A stretch of DNA of 42,510 nucleotides from Patescibacteria group bacterium (GCA_023485445.1 JAMCZT010000004.1:1-42510); one strand, 5' to 3'; shown: positions 9,447-18,059, counted from the first letter of the stretch. Numbers and translations: made by a program. The notes: generated from the letters alone by a model not told the origin.

Positions 9447-9913
9447 GCCATTAAACTTTCAGCCGAGTAACCAAAGGGCATGAGTACAATCGGCCGCTCC
9501 TCGCCCTTGATATTTAAAATTTCTTTTACAGCTTCTTCATCGAAAGCCCCGACCCAGCAGCTGGATATGTGGAGCATTACCGCCTGCATCCAGGCAAAGC
9601 TTGCCGCAATGGTGGCATCCTGCAAAGCGTAAAGTTCTTGACCACGCTGCCCATATTTTTGAGCTGAGCGAGAAGGAACAGTAAAGAAAACTAGAGCTAC
9701 TGGAGCTTCGGTGATGAATCCCTGATTCATCGCTGCCTCCGCTAACTCTCTTTTTACTTTTGGATCTCTTACAACCACAACTTCTCGCGCCTTTAGATTT
9801 CCAGCAGAGGGGGCAGAATCGGCCGCGTCTAAGATTTCTTGCAGCTTTTCTGGACCGATTTCTTGATCTTGATAACTTCGAACTGAATGCCTTATTCTAA
9901 AAATGTCATTCAT
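9443..9913 (-). CDS. Nitroreductase family protein
   Basis: IRHSVRSYQDQEIGPEKLQEILDAADSAPSAGNLKAREVVVV; LPFGYS-like C-terminus. Confidence 0.88.
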   Translation of the reverse strand: MNDIFRIRHSVRSYQDQEIGPEKLQEILDAADSAPSAGNLKAREVVVVRDPKVKRELAEAAMNQGFITEAPVALVFFTVPSRSAQKYGQRGQELYALQDATIAASFAWMQAVMLHISSCWVGAFDEEAVKEILNIKGEERPIVLMPFGYSAESLMA

Positions 9914-9914
9914 A

Positions 9915-10157
9915 CTATCGGCCTAAGTCCTTTTTCTTTTCCTCAAATTCTTTTTTATCAATTTCGCCTTTGGCGTATCGTTCCTCTATAATCTTTAGCG
10001 CAGAATCCTTTGGATATTCTTCTTTGCCTTGTTTGAGTAACCATCTGATTAGAGCGATTGCGGCAATGACAATCAAGACCCAGAAGATAACCATAAAAAT
10101 CCAGCCTAGACCGAAACCAATCCAACCTATCGGATTATTACCCCAATCCCACATCAT
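9915..10157 (-). CDS. Small membrane protein with SHOCT domain
   Basis: TM helix then ALKIIEERYAKGEIDKKEFEEKKKDL. Confidence 0.85.
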   Translation of the reverse strand: MMWDWGNNPIGWIGFGLGWIFMVIFWVLIVIAAIALIRWLLKQGKEEYPKDSALKIIEERYAKGEIDKKEFEEKKKDLGR

Positions 10158-10191
10158 AATTTCTACCTCCTTTATTTTCCATTAATGTAAC

Positions 10192-10230
10192 CAACAATTA
10201 ACACGAGCGCAACAGACTGTTGCATTGTTG
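10192..10230. promoter_or_regulatory. Nested inverted repeat upstream of the SHOCT operon
   Basis: CAACAAT(10192-10198)...GCAACA-gac-TGTTGC(10209-10223)-ATTGTTG(10224-10230). Confidence 0.5.
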
Positions 10231-10433
10231 ATAGAATAGTTGCTAAATTAGTTTTATGTATTTAGTGACTAATTCGACCTTGATATTTCGATCAAAAATA
10301 AAATCACTACTATCTTTCATTCAGGTGGTTCTCTCGTTCTTGAAAAAATAAAGTTCTTATGCTATTAGTATTTGCATAATATTCTAAATAGTAAAGGTTT
10401 GGGCTAAAGTTAGAATATGGAGAGGAGAATAAA

Positions 10434-10697
10434 ATGAAGGGACTTAATGAGAGAAAAGTTGCTCTGACGTTTGGCTTGTTTATTAGTGGATGGCATGTTC
10501 TCTGGAGTTTACTCGTTCTACTTGCAGTTGCCCAGCCAATCCTGAATTTCGTTTTCTGGATGCACATGCTCGCCAACCCCTTTACGGTCACCGGCTTCAC
10601 CTTCCTCCAAGCGCTGACCTTGGTTGTCGTGACGTTTTTGTTTGGTTGTGCCATCGGGTGGGTCTTTGCTTGGCTGTGGAACAGGCTGCATAGATGA
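10434..10697 (+). CDS. Small polytopic membrane protein, unknown
   Basis: 87 aa with two predicted TM segments, GxxxG-like glycine pattern; upstream ggagaggag RBS. Confidence 0.7.
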   Translation: MKGLNERKVALTFGLFISGWHVLWSLLVLLAVAQPILNFVFWMHMLANPFTVTGFTFLQALTLVVVTFLFGCAIGWVFAWLWNRLHR

Positions 10698-10855
10698 AGG
10701 GAAATATGGGACCGTCTTAGTGCTTCTCAGTCGCATTGTTTTTGCGCCTGTCATCTCTCTTGGCAGGCCCCTTTTCTAAAGAGAATGTGTTGAGGGAACA
10801 AAAGGAAGGAGTAATCTTATCGTTGACCCTTTTCATCTTTGACGAGCGGATTACC

Positions 10856-11302
10856 TTAGGTGGCAAGTTTAAAAACGATCAGGCTGAGGACGAGTAGAGG
10901 AATGATTAAGGCCACCAAAAAGTTTCTCTTCGATTTATTCGACCAAAGGAAAATGAAATAAGGCACCCCAGTGATTACCGACCAAGCCAAGAGAAAGAAA
11001 ATCCCGGCCAAAAATTGCTGGTTGTGAATATTGCCGAAGGGAATTTCCTCCGGTCGCATGAAGGAAAATTCCATTACCAGCCCCAGAAGGGCGCCAAAAG
11101 TAATAACCAACCATTGATTAAAAAACTTGTAGAGAAAGTAAAAGACAAGAGATAAAATCAAATAAACAGGAATAATCGTTAGGAAAGACCCAAAGGTTCG
11201 CTCACCACCAAAAGTGGGCGCGACCTCGACCGATAAGCTCCACAAAAAGGCGATAAGAAGGTAAATTTTCGAAAGATCTCTTTTTTGGTTAAAAATTTTC
11301 AT
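10856..11302 (-). CDS. Integral membrane protein, unknown
   Basis: 148 aa with about 4 hydrophobic segments. Confidence 0.65.
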   Translation of the reverse strand: MKIFNQKRDLSKIYLLIAFLWSLSVEVAPTFGGERTFGSFLTIIPVYLILSLVFYFLYKFFNQWLVITFGALLGLVMEFSFMRPEEIPFGNIHNQQFLAGIFFLLAWSVITGVPYFIFLWSNKSKRNFLVALIIPLLVLSLIVFKLAT

Positions 11303-11360
11303 TAAATAATTTATACCACTTTCAAGAAAAAAGTTCGAATTCTGTAAGGGTTAATTAAAA

Positions 11361-11463
11361 ACAGGATTTACGCTTAAACGCTTCTTCCGATAAAATCGGA
11401 GTTCGCTAGATTTCTCATCCGTCAGCTGACGGATTCGAAATGACATAAATGCGTAACTCGTGT
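11361..11463. repeat. REP/MITE-like structured repeat, copy 1
   Basis: Starts acaggatttacgc, ends gcgtaactcgtgt (imperfect TIR); internal hairpins TCCGAT-aaa-ATCGGA and ATCCGTCAGCTGACGGAT. Confidence 0.65.
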
Positions 11464-11536
11464 AAAAATTCGGAAAATTTTGAGGCTAAAAACGGTGGAA
11501 AATTATAGCTGAAGCTACAGGCGAGGTTTGTCACTA

Positions 11537-11827
11537 TTACTTTTGAGCGTCCAGCTCGCGTTGGACGTAATTTTGTAAAATTACACTATAAGTAAGTAGG
11601 TGTTCCATTTTTTGGTCCTTGTTGTCGCTTTTCATAACGCTTTTAGTTTTTTGAAGGACTGTTTTGATATAAGGAGCAAGTTCGTTTTGGTTTAACTCGT
11701 TTTCTCTGCTTAAGGCTTCTTCTTCGAACTTTTCTGCCATTTTCATTGAGCCTCGGTATAACCCTAAAGAGGCTCTTTTAAGGTCCATGGCTAAAGCGCC
11801 AAGTGTTTGTAAATCTCGCTTGCTCAT
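11537..11827 (-). CDS. Hypothetical helical protein, partner of DUF5674
   Basis: 96 aa; start overlaps the upstream ORF by 4 nt (ATGA). Confidence 0.65.
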   Translation of the reverse strand: MSKRDLQTLGALAMDLKRASLGLYRGSMKMAEKFEEEALSRENELNQNELAPYIKTVLQKTKSVMKSDNKDQKMEHLLTYSVILQNYVQRELDAQK

Positions 11828-12162
11828 AGGATTTCCTTGAAAAAATGTTTGGTTAGGTCTTCGTAAAGTTCCCGAATTTGAGGGTCAAGGATTTCGTTAC
11901 TGGGGTTATTTTGATTTGGTCTAATATTAATAAATGAGTTAAAATCGACTATTTTTGTTTCTAAATCGACTCCCCCACCCCAAATATCTGATTGTTTGGA
12001 GCCTTGTTTTAGTAGTATTTCTTCTCCCTCGAAATGTCTGTCCATCCCAGCCGAGCAGACTTTTCTTTTTATATCGATGACTGTTTTGATATAAGCCCCG
12101 AATTGTTCTTTCAACTTTTCAATTTCCTCTAATGTGTATGGTTCAGCTTTAGTAATGATCAT
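11824..12162 (-). CDS. DUF5674 family protein
   Basis: VIDIKRKVCSAGMDRHFEGEEILLKQGSKQSDIWGGGV...FINIRPNQNNPSNEILDPQIRE. Confidence 0.75.
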   Translation of the reverse strand: MIITKAEPYTLEEIEKLKEQFGAYIKTVIDIKRKVCSAGMDRHFEGEEILLKQGSKQSDIWGGGVDLETKIVDFNSFINIRPNQNNPSNEILDPQIRELYEDLTKHFFKEIL

Positions 12163-12276
12163 ACTGATTATTATAACAGGTTACAAATGAATAAACAGCT
12201 ATTGTCCTGTAGTTTTTTGACAAGAACTAAACAAACTGATAGAATAAAGACCAATAACAATAGGAGGGAGAAAGGT

Positions 12277-12651
12277 ATGCCAAGTATCAACTGGCTACGA
12301 CCAACTGACCAAGCAGAGCCGGCGGGAAGAGTTGTGGATTACCTGAAGGGGAAGTTCAAAGAGCACTATCCAGTGCTTGAGGCTTACAATCAGGTTGATC
12401 CCCTTAGATGTTACTTCGGTGAAGATTGTAACCCTGACGAATATCAGGGTTATGCCGAACGAACGATCACAGCTCTCGAAAAAGCTGCAGTTGCCGCCAA
12501 TCACGGTCTTAACTACAAGATGGTTAGAGAGGCGGTTCGGCGGGCTTTTTCAGTGGCCCAAATTGGCGAGGGCTTTGTCAGTGAGGAAAGCCGAGAGCAA
12601 CTCGCTGTGCTTATCGCTCCTCACTATCATGTCGCTACGACAGCCGACTAG
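12277..12651 (+). CDS. Hypothetical protein
   Basis: In-frame ATG 12277 after taggagggagaaaggt RBS; 124 aa. Confidence 0.65.
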   Translation: MPSINWLRPTDQAEPAGRVVDYLKGKFKEHYPVLEAYNQVDPLRCYFGEDCNPDEYQGYAERTITALEKAAVAANHGLNYKMVREAVRRAFSVAQIGEGFVSEESREQLAVLIAPHYHVATTAD

Positions 12652-12665
12652 TGGCTGTGGACGTT

Positions 12666-12710
12666 TCCCAAGCTTACTTCCAATGAAGTTGGCTTGGGAT
12701 CTTATTTTAC
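12666..12710 (+). terminator. Hairpin terminator
   Basis: TCCCAAGC ... GCTTGGGA then tcttatttta. Confidence 0.65.
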
Positions 12711-13100
12711 TCTTAGCTAAACATATTAAAATTATGAATGCAATGCCTTGAATTATATGGGAGAGAAATATATTAATAGAACAAGATAAAAGGTCATGTT
12801 GTCCTTCGACTACACTCAGAACATTCGACTCGTAGAATGTAGAATCACAGATGTTAACATCGGGGCCAACACGTTTAGAATCTTTAATTGGTCTCTTTAC
12901 CCCATCTCTCTACTCACTATTGTTTAAGTTAAACTATTCAAAATTAACCTTGAGAAGTTTGATTGCCATGATATCGACTAAAATGTTCCGGTTGGAATTT
13001 CTCTTTTTCCCATTGGAACAATAACTGTCAACATTTTTACCTTTCTTTTTGCGGAATTTGGCGTTGCTCCTTTTTGAGAGATAAAAAAGCACCGAAGGTG

Positions 13101-14159
13101 TTAGCCTGCGGTGCTAAAATATTGTTTGAGAGCGTTAAGGATGCTTTGTGGCCCCCGCCTTCTAGATAAGCGCCTTTCAACGTACCATGTACGTTTGTTG
13201 GCTTCGAACCAACCATTTTCAAGAGCAGAATCTTTTGATGGAAACGCTATCTTTATTCGATCGATTAATTCTTGAGTATAACCACCAACCACAATCTTAA
13301 GATCACCTGAGTCTAAAAGCATTTCGGCGTCATTTCCTGAATCTCCAGCTACTGCAACCGTTCTTGCTTTAGATAATAAGGCAACGTAGTTAACTACTAC
13401 AGCTTTAGTAACTGGTAAAAGATCAAGATTGTACTTTCGTCGTCTATCTTCTGGTCCCAGTCGGCTGTTGTAGTTTTTTTCTTCGCAGACCACTACTTCT
13501 TGACCAAGTCTTCCTCGAATTGTTTTTGCCAGTCGAGCAGCTTTTTCAAGTGTTCGTGTATTATCAAAAAACCAGAAACTTATCTTCCAATCCCAACCCC
13601 GAGGAACATCTCCACCGTTTAGGAAATTTTTCTCTTCCTCAAGACTTGTTTGGAAAACCAAGTCTAGGCGATCTTCAAATTGCTCCTTATACTGATCCTG
13701 CTCAGAGTACTCCTGGATTATTTGCAAACACTCCTTGACCAACCGACGTCGGTTGTAACCAGTCTCCCTAATAACCCGATCAAACAACCGATCTCTGACG
13801 AACCAAACAGTTTCGTCTGACGGAAGCACCGATGAGATACTCTCCTCACTTGAGTGCGGTTTAGTCGTATGTAGAAAGTAGAGATTGGTGCCTACATCTG
13901 AGGAAAAAGCCTGAGGTAAAGGCACCTCTCCAGTGCTTATTCGCGATAAAATCTGCTTGATATCAATTCCTGTAACGATAAGTAGCGGAATACTCTTCTC
14001 TTTAAGAAATCTCATTAATTCCTGACTGCTTACTCTGTTTCCCCAGGAAATGACTAAAGTGTTATCTAGATCTGAAGCAAGTACTATGCTTCTACTTCGT
14101 TGGCGACATTGAGTCGCTACCATTTTCTTATACTGCGACCCTGCATATGCTCTTTCCAT
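13101..14159 (-). CDS. HAD-superfamily phosphatase, sucrose-6-phosphate phosphatase-like
   Basis: LASDLDNTLV; LLIVTGIDIKQI; VAVAGDSGNDAEMLL. Confidence 0.8.
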   Translation of the reverse strand: MERAYAGSQYKKMVATQCRQRSRSIVLASDLDNTLVISWGNRVSSQELMRFLKEKSIPLLIVTGIDIKQILSRISTGEVPLPQAFSSDVGTNLYFLHTTKPHSSEESISSVLPSDETVWFVRDRLFDRVIRETGYNRRRLVKECLQIIQEYSEQDQYKEQFEDRLDLVFQTSLEEEKNFLNGGDVPRGWDWKISFWFFDNTRTLEKAARLAKTIRGRLGQEVVVCEEKNYNSRLGPEDRRRKYNLDLLPVTKAVVVNYVALLSKARTVAVAGDSGNDAEMLLDSGDLKIVVGGYTQELIDRIKIAFPSKDSALENGWFEANKRTWYVERRLSRRRGPQSILNALKQYFSTAG

Positions 14160-14280
14160 TTCTCTATTTCTCTCACCTCGTCATTTTGTGGCTATATTTT
14201 AGCAGAAAAACAGCAAAAGTCAACTATAGGTTTGGAGCTTGGTACAAAACTAATTAAGGATTGATTTGACAATCAAAAAA

Positions 14281-14347
14281 GCAGCTGACATACTAAAAAT
14301 GTTAGACGAGTAACACTTTTTAGTTTCTCCTAAAGGAGGTCAGCTGC
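14281..14347 (+). ncRNA. Candidate structured 5' leader (three-way junction enclosing the SD)
   Basis: P1 GCAGCTGAC/GTCAGCTGC; P2 ACTAAAAA-TGTT/AACA-c-TTTTTAGT; P3 CTCC-taaa-GGAG containing the SD of the ORF at 14351. Confidence 0.5.
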
Positions 14348-14350
14348 CTT

Positions 14351-14446
14351 ATGAATCTTGTACCAAATTTTCCTAAGAAAGTCCAGTTTTTGTATGTACC
14401 AGACTCCAGGACATCCTCTGGCTATTTAAGCCTGAAAAGGGTATAA
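14351..14446 (+). CDS. Small ORF, 31 aa
   Basis: aaaggaggt 10 nt before ATG; MNLVPNFPKKVQFLYVPDSRTSSGYLSLKRV. Confidence 0.45.
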   Translation: MNLVPNFPKKVQFLYVPDSRTSSGYLSLKRV

Positions 14447-14453
14447 TAAAACA

Positions 14454-14771
14454 ATGCAAACAAAAGATCAGAAACTCGCTGACATGTTACTCCACGCTGA
14501 AAAGCTATTCTGGAGAGGCTCCCTTTACTGTGAAGATGTAAAATATTTTAGTGGCAACACGAAATGTATTATTATAAATGATGACCGTAAGGCAGGGGAA
14601 ATTGGTTACGCTGAGGAAAAAAATCTAAAATTTACGTTGCGGGTCCAAACTCTCATAGACATTGTTCATAACGTAGCGGTACAAAGACCTACATTTAGTG
14701 TTGACGACCTGATAGCGGCGTTTAACTATTACGTGGGAAATGGTGCTTTTATTAATTTTGGCGAAGCTTAG
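14454..14771 (+). CDS. Hypothetical protein
   Basis: 105 aa; TATAAT ends 6 nt before ATG. Confidence 0.65.
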   Translation: MQTKDQKLADMLLHAEKLFWRGSLYCEDVKYFSGNTKCIIINDDRKAGEIGYAEEKNLKFTLRVQTLIDIVHNVAVQRPTFSVDDLIAAFNYYVGNGAFINFGEA

Positions 14772-14798
14772 TATTTATCGCAGGATACGTCCCATAGT

Positions 14799-14827
14799 TT
14801 GACTTTTCCCTTTCCTTCTGATATAAT
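14799..14827 (+). promoter_or_regulatory. Sigma70-type promoter for the DEAD-box helicase
   Basis: TTGACT-N17-TATAAT; leader of about 185 nt to ATG 15019. Confidence 0.75.
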
Positions 14828-15018
14828 GCACTTTAAGTTGACTTAGAATATGAGCTATACCTACCGATTCTTCCTCAAGAATACTGCCAACTCTTTCAGG
14901 AAAGCTAAAGAATTAGCGGGATTACCTTTTGACAAGTAGCTCCTAAAATTTTTATGGTTTGACCACTAAAGGTAACCTCTTAGGTTTTTAGTTTTTCTTC
15001 TTCAACCGATATCTAATT

Positions 15019-16260
15019 ATGTTTAATAAATCAAACCTGGGTAACACAGGTCAAAAGGGCCATAACGCCTTGATTCGTTACGGATCGCAAAAAAACAATT
15101 CGTTAAAAAAATCGTCTATCAATGGCAGTTTTAATAACAGACAAAAATCAAAGCTAGCTGGGCGAGACGTCAATATTTTTATCCGGAAGGCTGACGAGAT
15201 TTCTTCAGTGGAAAGCTTTGCACCAGCGCATCAATTTTCGGATTTTGCGATTCACGGGTTCTTAAAACAAAATATTATTAGGCGGGGATACCCGTATCCG
15301 ACGCCGATTCAAGACCAAGCAATTCCACCAATCTTAGAGGGTCGTGATTTAATTGGTTTGGCCGATACTGGGACCGGTAAAACGGCGGCATTTTTGATTC
15401 CGATTATCGATAAACTTTTCAAACATCCCGATCAAAAAGCCTTAATTATTGCGCCAACCCGAGAATTGGCCTTTCAGATCAGAGAAGAGCTGCATGAATT
15501 TAGCGCTAACATGAGAATTTACTCGGCACTTCTCATCGGCGGATCGGATATCAAACGTCAAATACAAGATCTTCAAAGAAACCCTCGGGTTGTGATTGCG
15601 ACCCCAGGAAGACTGAAAGATCATATCCAGCGAAGAAGCCTTCGTTTATCTGAGTACTCTACTTTTGTGTTAGATGAGGTTGATTTGATGGTTGATATTG
15701 GCTTTATTCACGATGTTAAATATTTTATTTCTCTTCTTCCAAAAGAGCGCCAATCACTCTTTTTCTCGGCGACAATTTCTCCAAAGGTACGAGAGATCCT
15801 GAATAACTTTGTTTATAATCCGGTGACTATTTCGGTCAAACAGGCTGACACATCAGGCAATGTTGACCAGGATATCATTAAAGTAATCGATAAAGAGAAA
15901 AAGATTGAGCAACTTCACGATTTGTTAATCGGTGAAGGCTTTGATAAAGTTCTTGTTTTTGGTCGGACAAAGCATGGTGTGGAGAAGCTAAATAAACAAC
16001 TGACGCTTCGCGGTTTTAAGGTTGGGTCGATTCACGGCAACAAGAATCAAAATCAGCGTCAAAAAACTCTTGATCGATTTAAAAATAACGAGATAAAAGT
16101 GCTTTTAGCTACCGACGTAGCCTCTCGGGGATTAGACATTGATAACGTCACTCACGTTATCAACTATGATCTTCCTGAAAATTACGAAGACTACATTCAT
16201 CGTATCGGCCGAACAGGCCGGGCTAATAAAAAAGGCACTGCTCTAACCTTTGTTGACTAA
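15019..16260 (+). CDS. DEAD-box RNA helicase
   Basis: PTPIQDQAIP; GLADTGTGKTAAF; PTRELAFQ; TPGRLKD; VLDEVDLM; FSATIS; HRIGRTGRA. Confidence 0.97.
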   Translation: MFNKSNLGNTGQKGHNALIRYGSQKNNSLKKSSINGSFNNRQKSKLAGRDVNIFIRKADEISSVESFAPAHQFSDFAIHGFLKQNIIRRGYPYPTPIQDQAIPPILEGRDLIGLADTGTGKTAAFLIPIIDKLFKHPDQKALIIAPTRELAFQIREELHEFSANMRIYSALLIGGSDIKRQIQDLQRNPRVVIATPGRLKDHIQRRSLRLSEYSTFVLDEVDLMVDIGFIHDVKYFISLLPKERQSLFFSATISPKVREILNNFVYNPVTISVKQADTSGNVDQDIIKVIDKEKKIEQLHDLLIGEGFDKVLVFGRTKHGVEKLNKQLTLRGFKVGSIHGNKNQNQRQKTLDRFKNNEIKVLLATDVASRGLDIDNVTHVINYDLPENYEDYIHRIGRTGRANKKGTALTFVD

Positions 16261-16272
16261 TATTGGCTGGCT

Positions 16273-16295
16273 ACTGCGGACGAAGTTTGTACCTT
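16273..16295 (+). repeat. 23-bp direct repeat, copy A
   Basis: actgcggacgaagtttgtacctt, identical to copy B at 18037-18059. Confidence 0.85.
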
Positions 16296-16324
16296 CTACC
16301 TTGGAACTATGAATATAAAAACTG

Positions 16325-17317
16325 TTAAGCTAAATTTAGTAAGTTAAATAAGTACCCAATTAGTATTATTCCAAAAGTGACCACCCCGAAAAAGGCTGCT
16401 AGAAGCTGCCATTTCATTACTTTTTTTAAAATCATCGCCTCAGGGAACGATAATCCTACAGTTCCCATCATAAAAGCTAAAGCTGTTCCTAAGGGAATAC
16501 CCTTCGCGACCAGTGCTTGAATGATGGGGATAACACCAGTGACATTTGAGTACAAAGGTACGGTAACAACAGTGGCTAAGGGGACGGCGAATAGATTTTC
16601 TTTGGTGATATATTTTTCAAAAAAATTAGTAGGAACATATCCGTGGATAGCCGCCCCAAGAGCGATTCCTGCCAAAACATAAGGAACAATCTTTTTGGTG
16701 ATCTCCATTGTTTCGGTGTTAAATCGCTTGACTAAATCCTTAGCTGAGAGTCTTTCCTCCAAGGAATTGTTTTGCTGACTTGGAATTTTCCAGACAAAAT
16801 CTTCAATATATCTTTCTACTTTGAGTTTACCTAAAATATACCCCCCGATTACTCCAATCATTATCCCCGCAATAACATAGACTAATGTTACTTTCCAACC
16901 AAAAAGACCAATAAACATTGCCACTGCAACTTCGTTAATTAAAGGTGAAGTAATAAGGAAAGAGAAAGTTACACCAAGAGGGATTCCGGCTTTTAAAAAA
17001 CCAATAAACAAGGGAATGGAAGAACAGGAACAAAAAGGCGTAATCGCTCCGAATGTTGAAGCAAGCAAATGGTCAAACCCGTAAAATTTTCGACTAGTTA
17101 GAAAATCACGTAATTTTTCGATAGGCAGGTAATACCGCACGATTGCCATCAGGTAGTTAATGACAACAAGCAAAAGAAGGATTTTAATGGCGTCGTAAAT
17201 AAAAAAGTTTAAGCTTTCGGCAAGTCGTGTTTCTTTTGTTAAGTCGAATAAGTTATAAACAATCCAGTCAGCAAATATTTGAATTGGAAAGAAGATGTCC
17301 ATAAGTATTAGCAGCAA
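16325..17317 (-). CDS. ArsP-like permease (DUF318)
   Basis: FGAITPFCSCSSIPLFIGFLKAGIPLGVTFSFLITSPLINEVA. Confidence 0.9.
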   Translation of the reverse strand: MLLILMDIFFPIQIFADWIVYNLFDLTKETRLAESLNFFIYDAIKILLLLVVINYLMAIVRYYLPIEKLRDFLTSRKFYGFDHLLASTFGAITPFCSCSSIPLFIGFLKAGIPLGVTFSFLITSPLINEVAVAMFIGLFGWKVTLVYVIAGIMIGVIGGYILGKLKVERYIEDFVWKIPSQQNNSLEERLSAKDLVKRFNTETMEITKKIVPYVLAGIALGAAIHGYVPTNFFEKYITKENLFAVPLATVVTVPLYSNVTGVIPIIQALVAKGIPLGTALAFMMGTVGLSFPEAMILKKVMKWQLLAAFFGVVTFGIILIGYLFNLLNLA

Positions 17318-17607
17318 CCACTGTTACAATGACAGGTTTTGTTTTGGCAACACGCATCCGCATTATCTGGTTTACCTTTTTGGATTACCTCTTTGATTTT
17401 TTCGAGGTCTGTTGTCGCGCCTGTCATTACCGCAACCCCCTCAATGGCTAGAACGGGGCTTTGCATTATTCCCATTTCGACTATTCTTTGAATATCAGTA
17501 ACGTAATCAACTTCGGCTTTAAGGTTTAATTCCCTAACCGCTTGATTAGTTAACTCGTAAAGTTTTTTACAGTTAGTGCAACCAGAACCTAAAACTTCAA
17601 TTTTCAT
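17308..17607 (-). CDS. Thioredoxin-like redox-active disulfide protein with Cys-rich tail
   Basis: MKIEVLGSGCTNCKKLYELTNQAV; tail CCQNKTCHCNSGCC. Confidence 0.88.
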   Translation of the reverse strand: MKIEVLGSGCTNCKKLYELTNQAVRELNLKAEVDYVTDIQRIVEMGIMQSPVLAIEGVAVMTGATTDLEKIKEVIQKGKPDNADACCQNKTCHCNSGCC

Positions 17608-17619
17608 AAAATGTTCTCC

Positions 17620-17931
17620 TTAGTCAAAACTAAATAAAATATCAGTTAACTTTCTACCCTTTTTTGTTAAAGAATAATAGACCTTGTTTCCTTTCTTGCT
17701 GTCGGAAACAATATCAGAATCTCTTAAATCTTTTAGATGGTGAGAAATAAGGCTTTGGGATAATGAAAGGTGATTTATTATTTCACAAACACAGTGCTCT
17801 CCTTCTTTCAAAATACAAAGTATTTTTAGTCGGTTTTCTTCGGAGATGATCTTTAGTAAAGAAGAATGACTAACAACTCTTTGAAATTCTTTACTGTTAG
17901 GTTTACAACAATCGTATGAACAATTATTCAT
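17620..17931 (-). CDS. ArsR-family transcriptional regulator
   Basis: wHTH with EGEHCVCEIINHLSLSQSLISHHLKDLRDSDIV. Confidence 0.93.
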   Translation of the reverse strand: MNNCSYDCCKPNSKEFQRVVSHSSLLKIISEENRLKILCILKEGEHCVCEIINHLSLSQSLISHHLKDLRDSDIVSDSKKGNKVYYSLTKKGRKLTDILFSFD

Positions 17932-17966
17932 ACACTTATGATACGAGAAATGTTGTTACGTGTCAA
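17914..17966 (-). promoter_or_regulatory. arsR promoter and candidate ArsR operator
   Basis: Minus strand TTGACA-N17-TATCAT, 6 nt before the arsR ATG; perfect inverted repeat GTATGAA-caatta-TTCATAC at 17914-17933 over the start codon. Confidence 0.75.
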
Positions 17967-18036
17967 GAAGAATTAAGGGAGATAAAAATATACTGATACA
18001 ACAAGACAAAATTTAGTTAAATTTTTATGGCTGAGA

Positions 18037-18059
18037 ACTGCGGACGAAGTTTGTACCTT
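18037..18059 (+). repeat. 23-bp direct repeat, copy B
   Basis: actgcggacgaagtttgtacctt. Confidence 0.85.

Noticed and set aside
10310-10654. 114-aa minus-strand ORF
   Set aside because: Overlaps the better-supported small membrane protein 10434-10697.
12377-12751. 124-aa plus-strand ORF
   Set aside because: Out of frame with the RBS-supported ORF 12277-12651 and extends over its terminator.
14266-14294. TTGACA-N17-CATACT promoter inside the structured leader
   Set aside because: It would start transcription within P2 and destroy the proposed RNA structure; kept only as an alternative, not called as a feature.
15019-16260. DEAD-box helicase truncated by cassette insertion
   Set aside because: It ends right after HRIGRTGRANKKGTALTFVD, but I recall CPR homologs of similar length ending there, so truncation is not supported.
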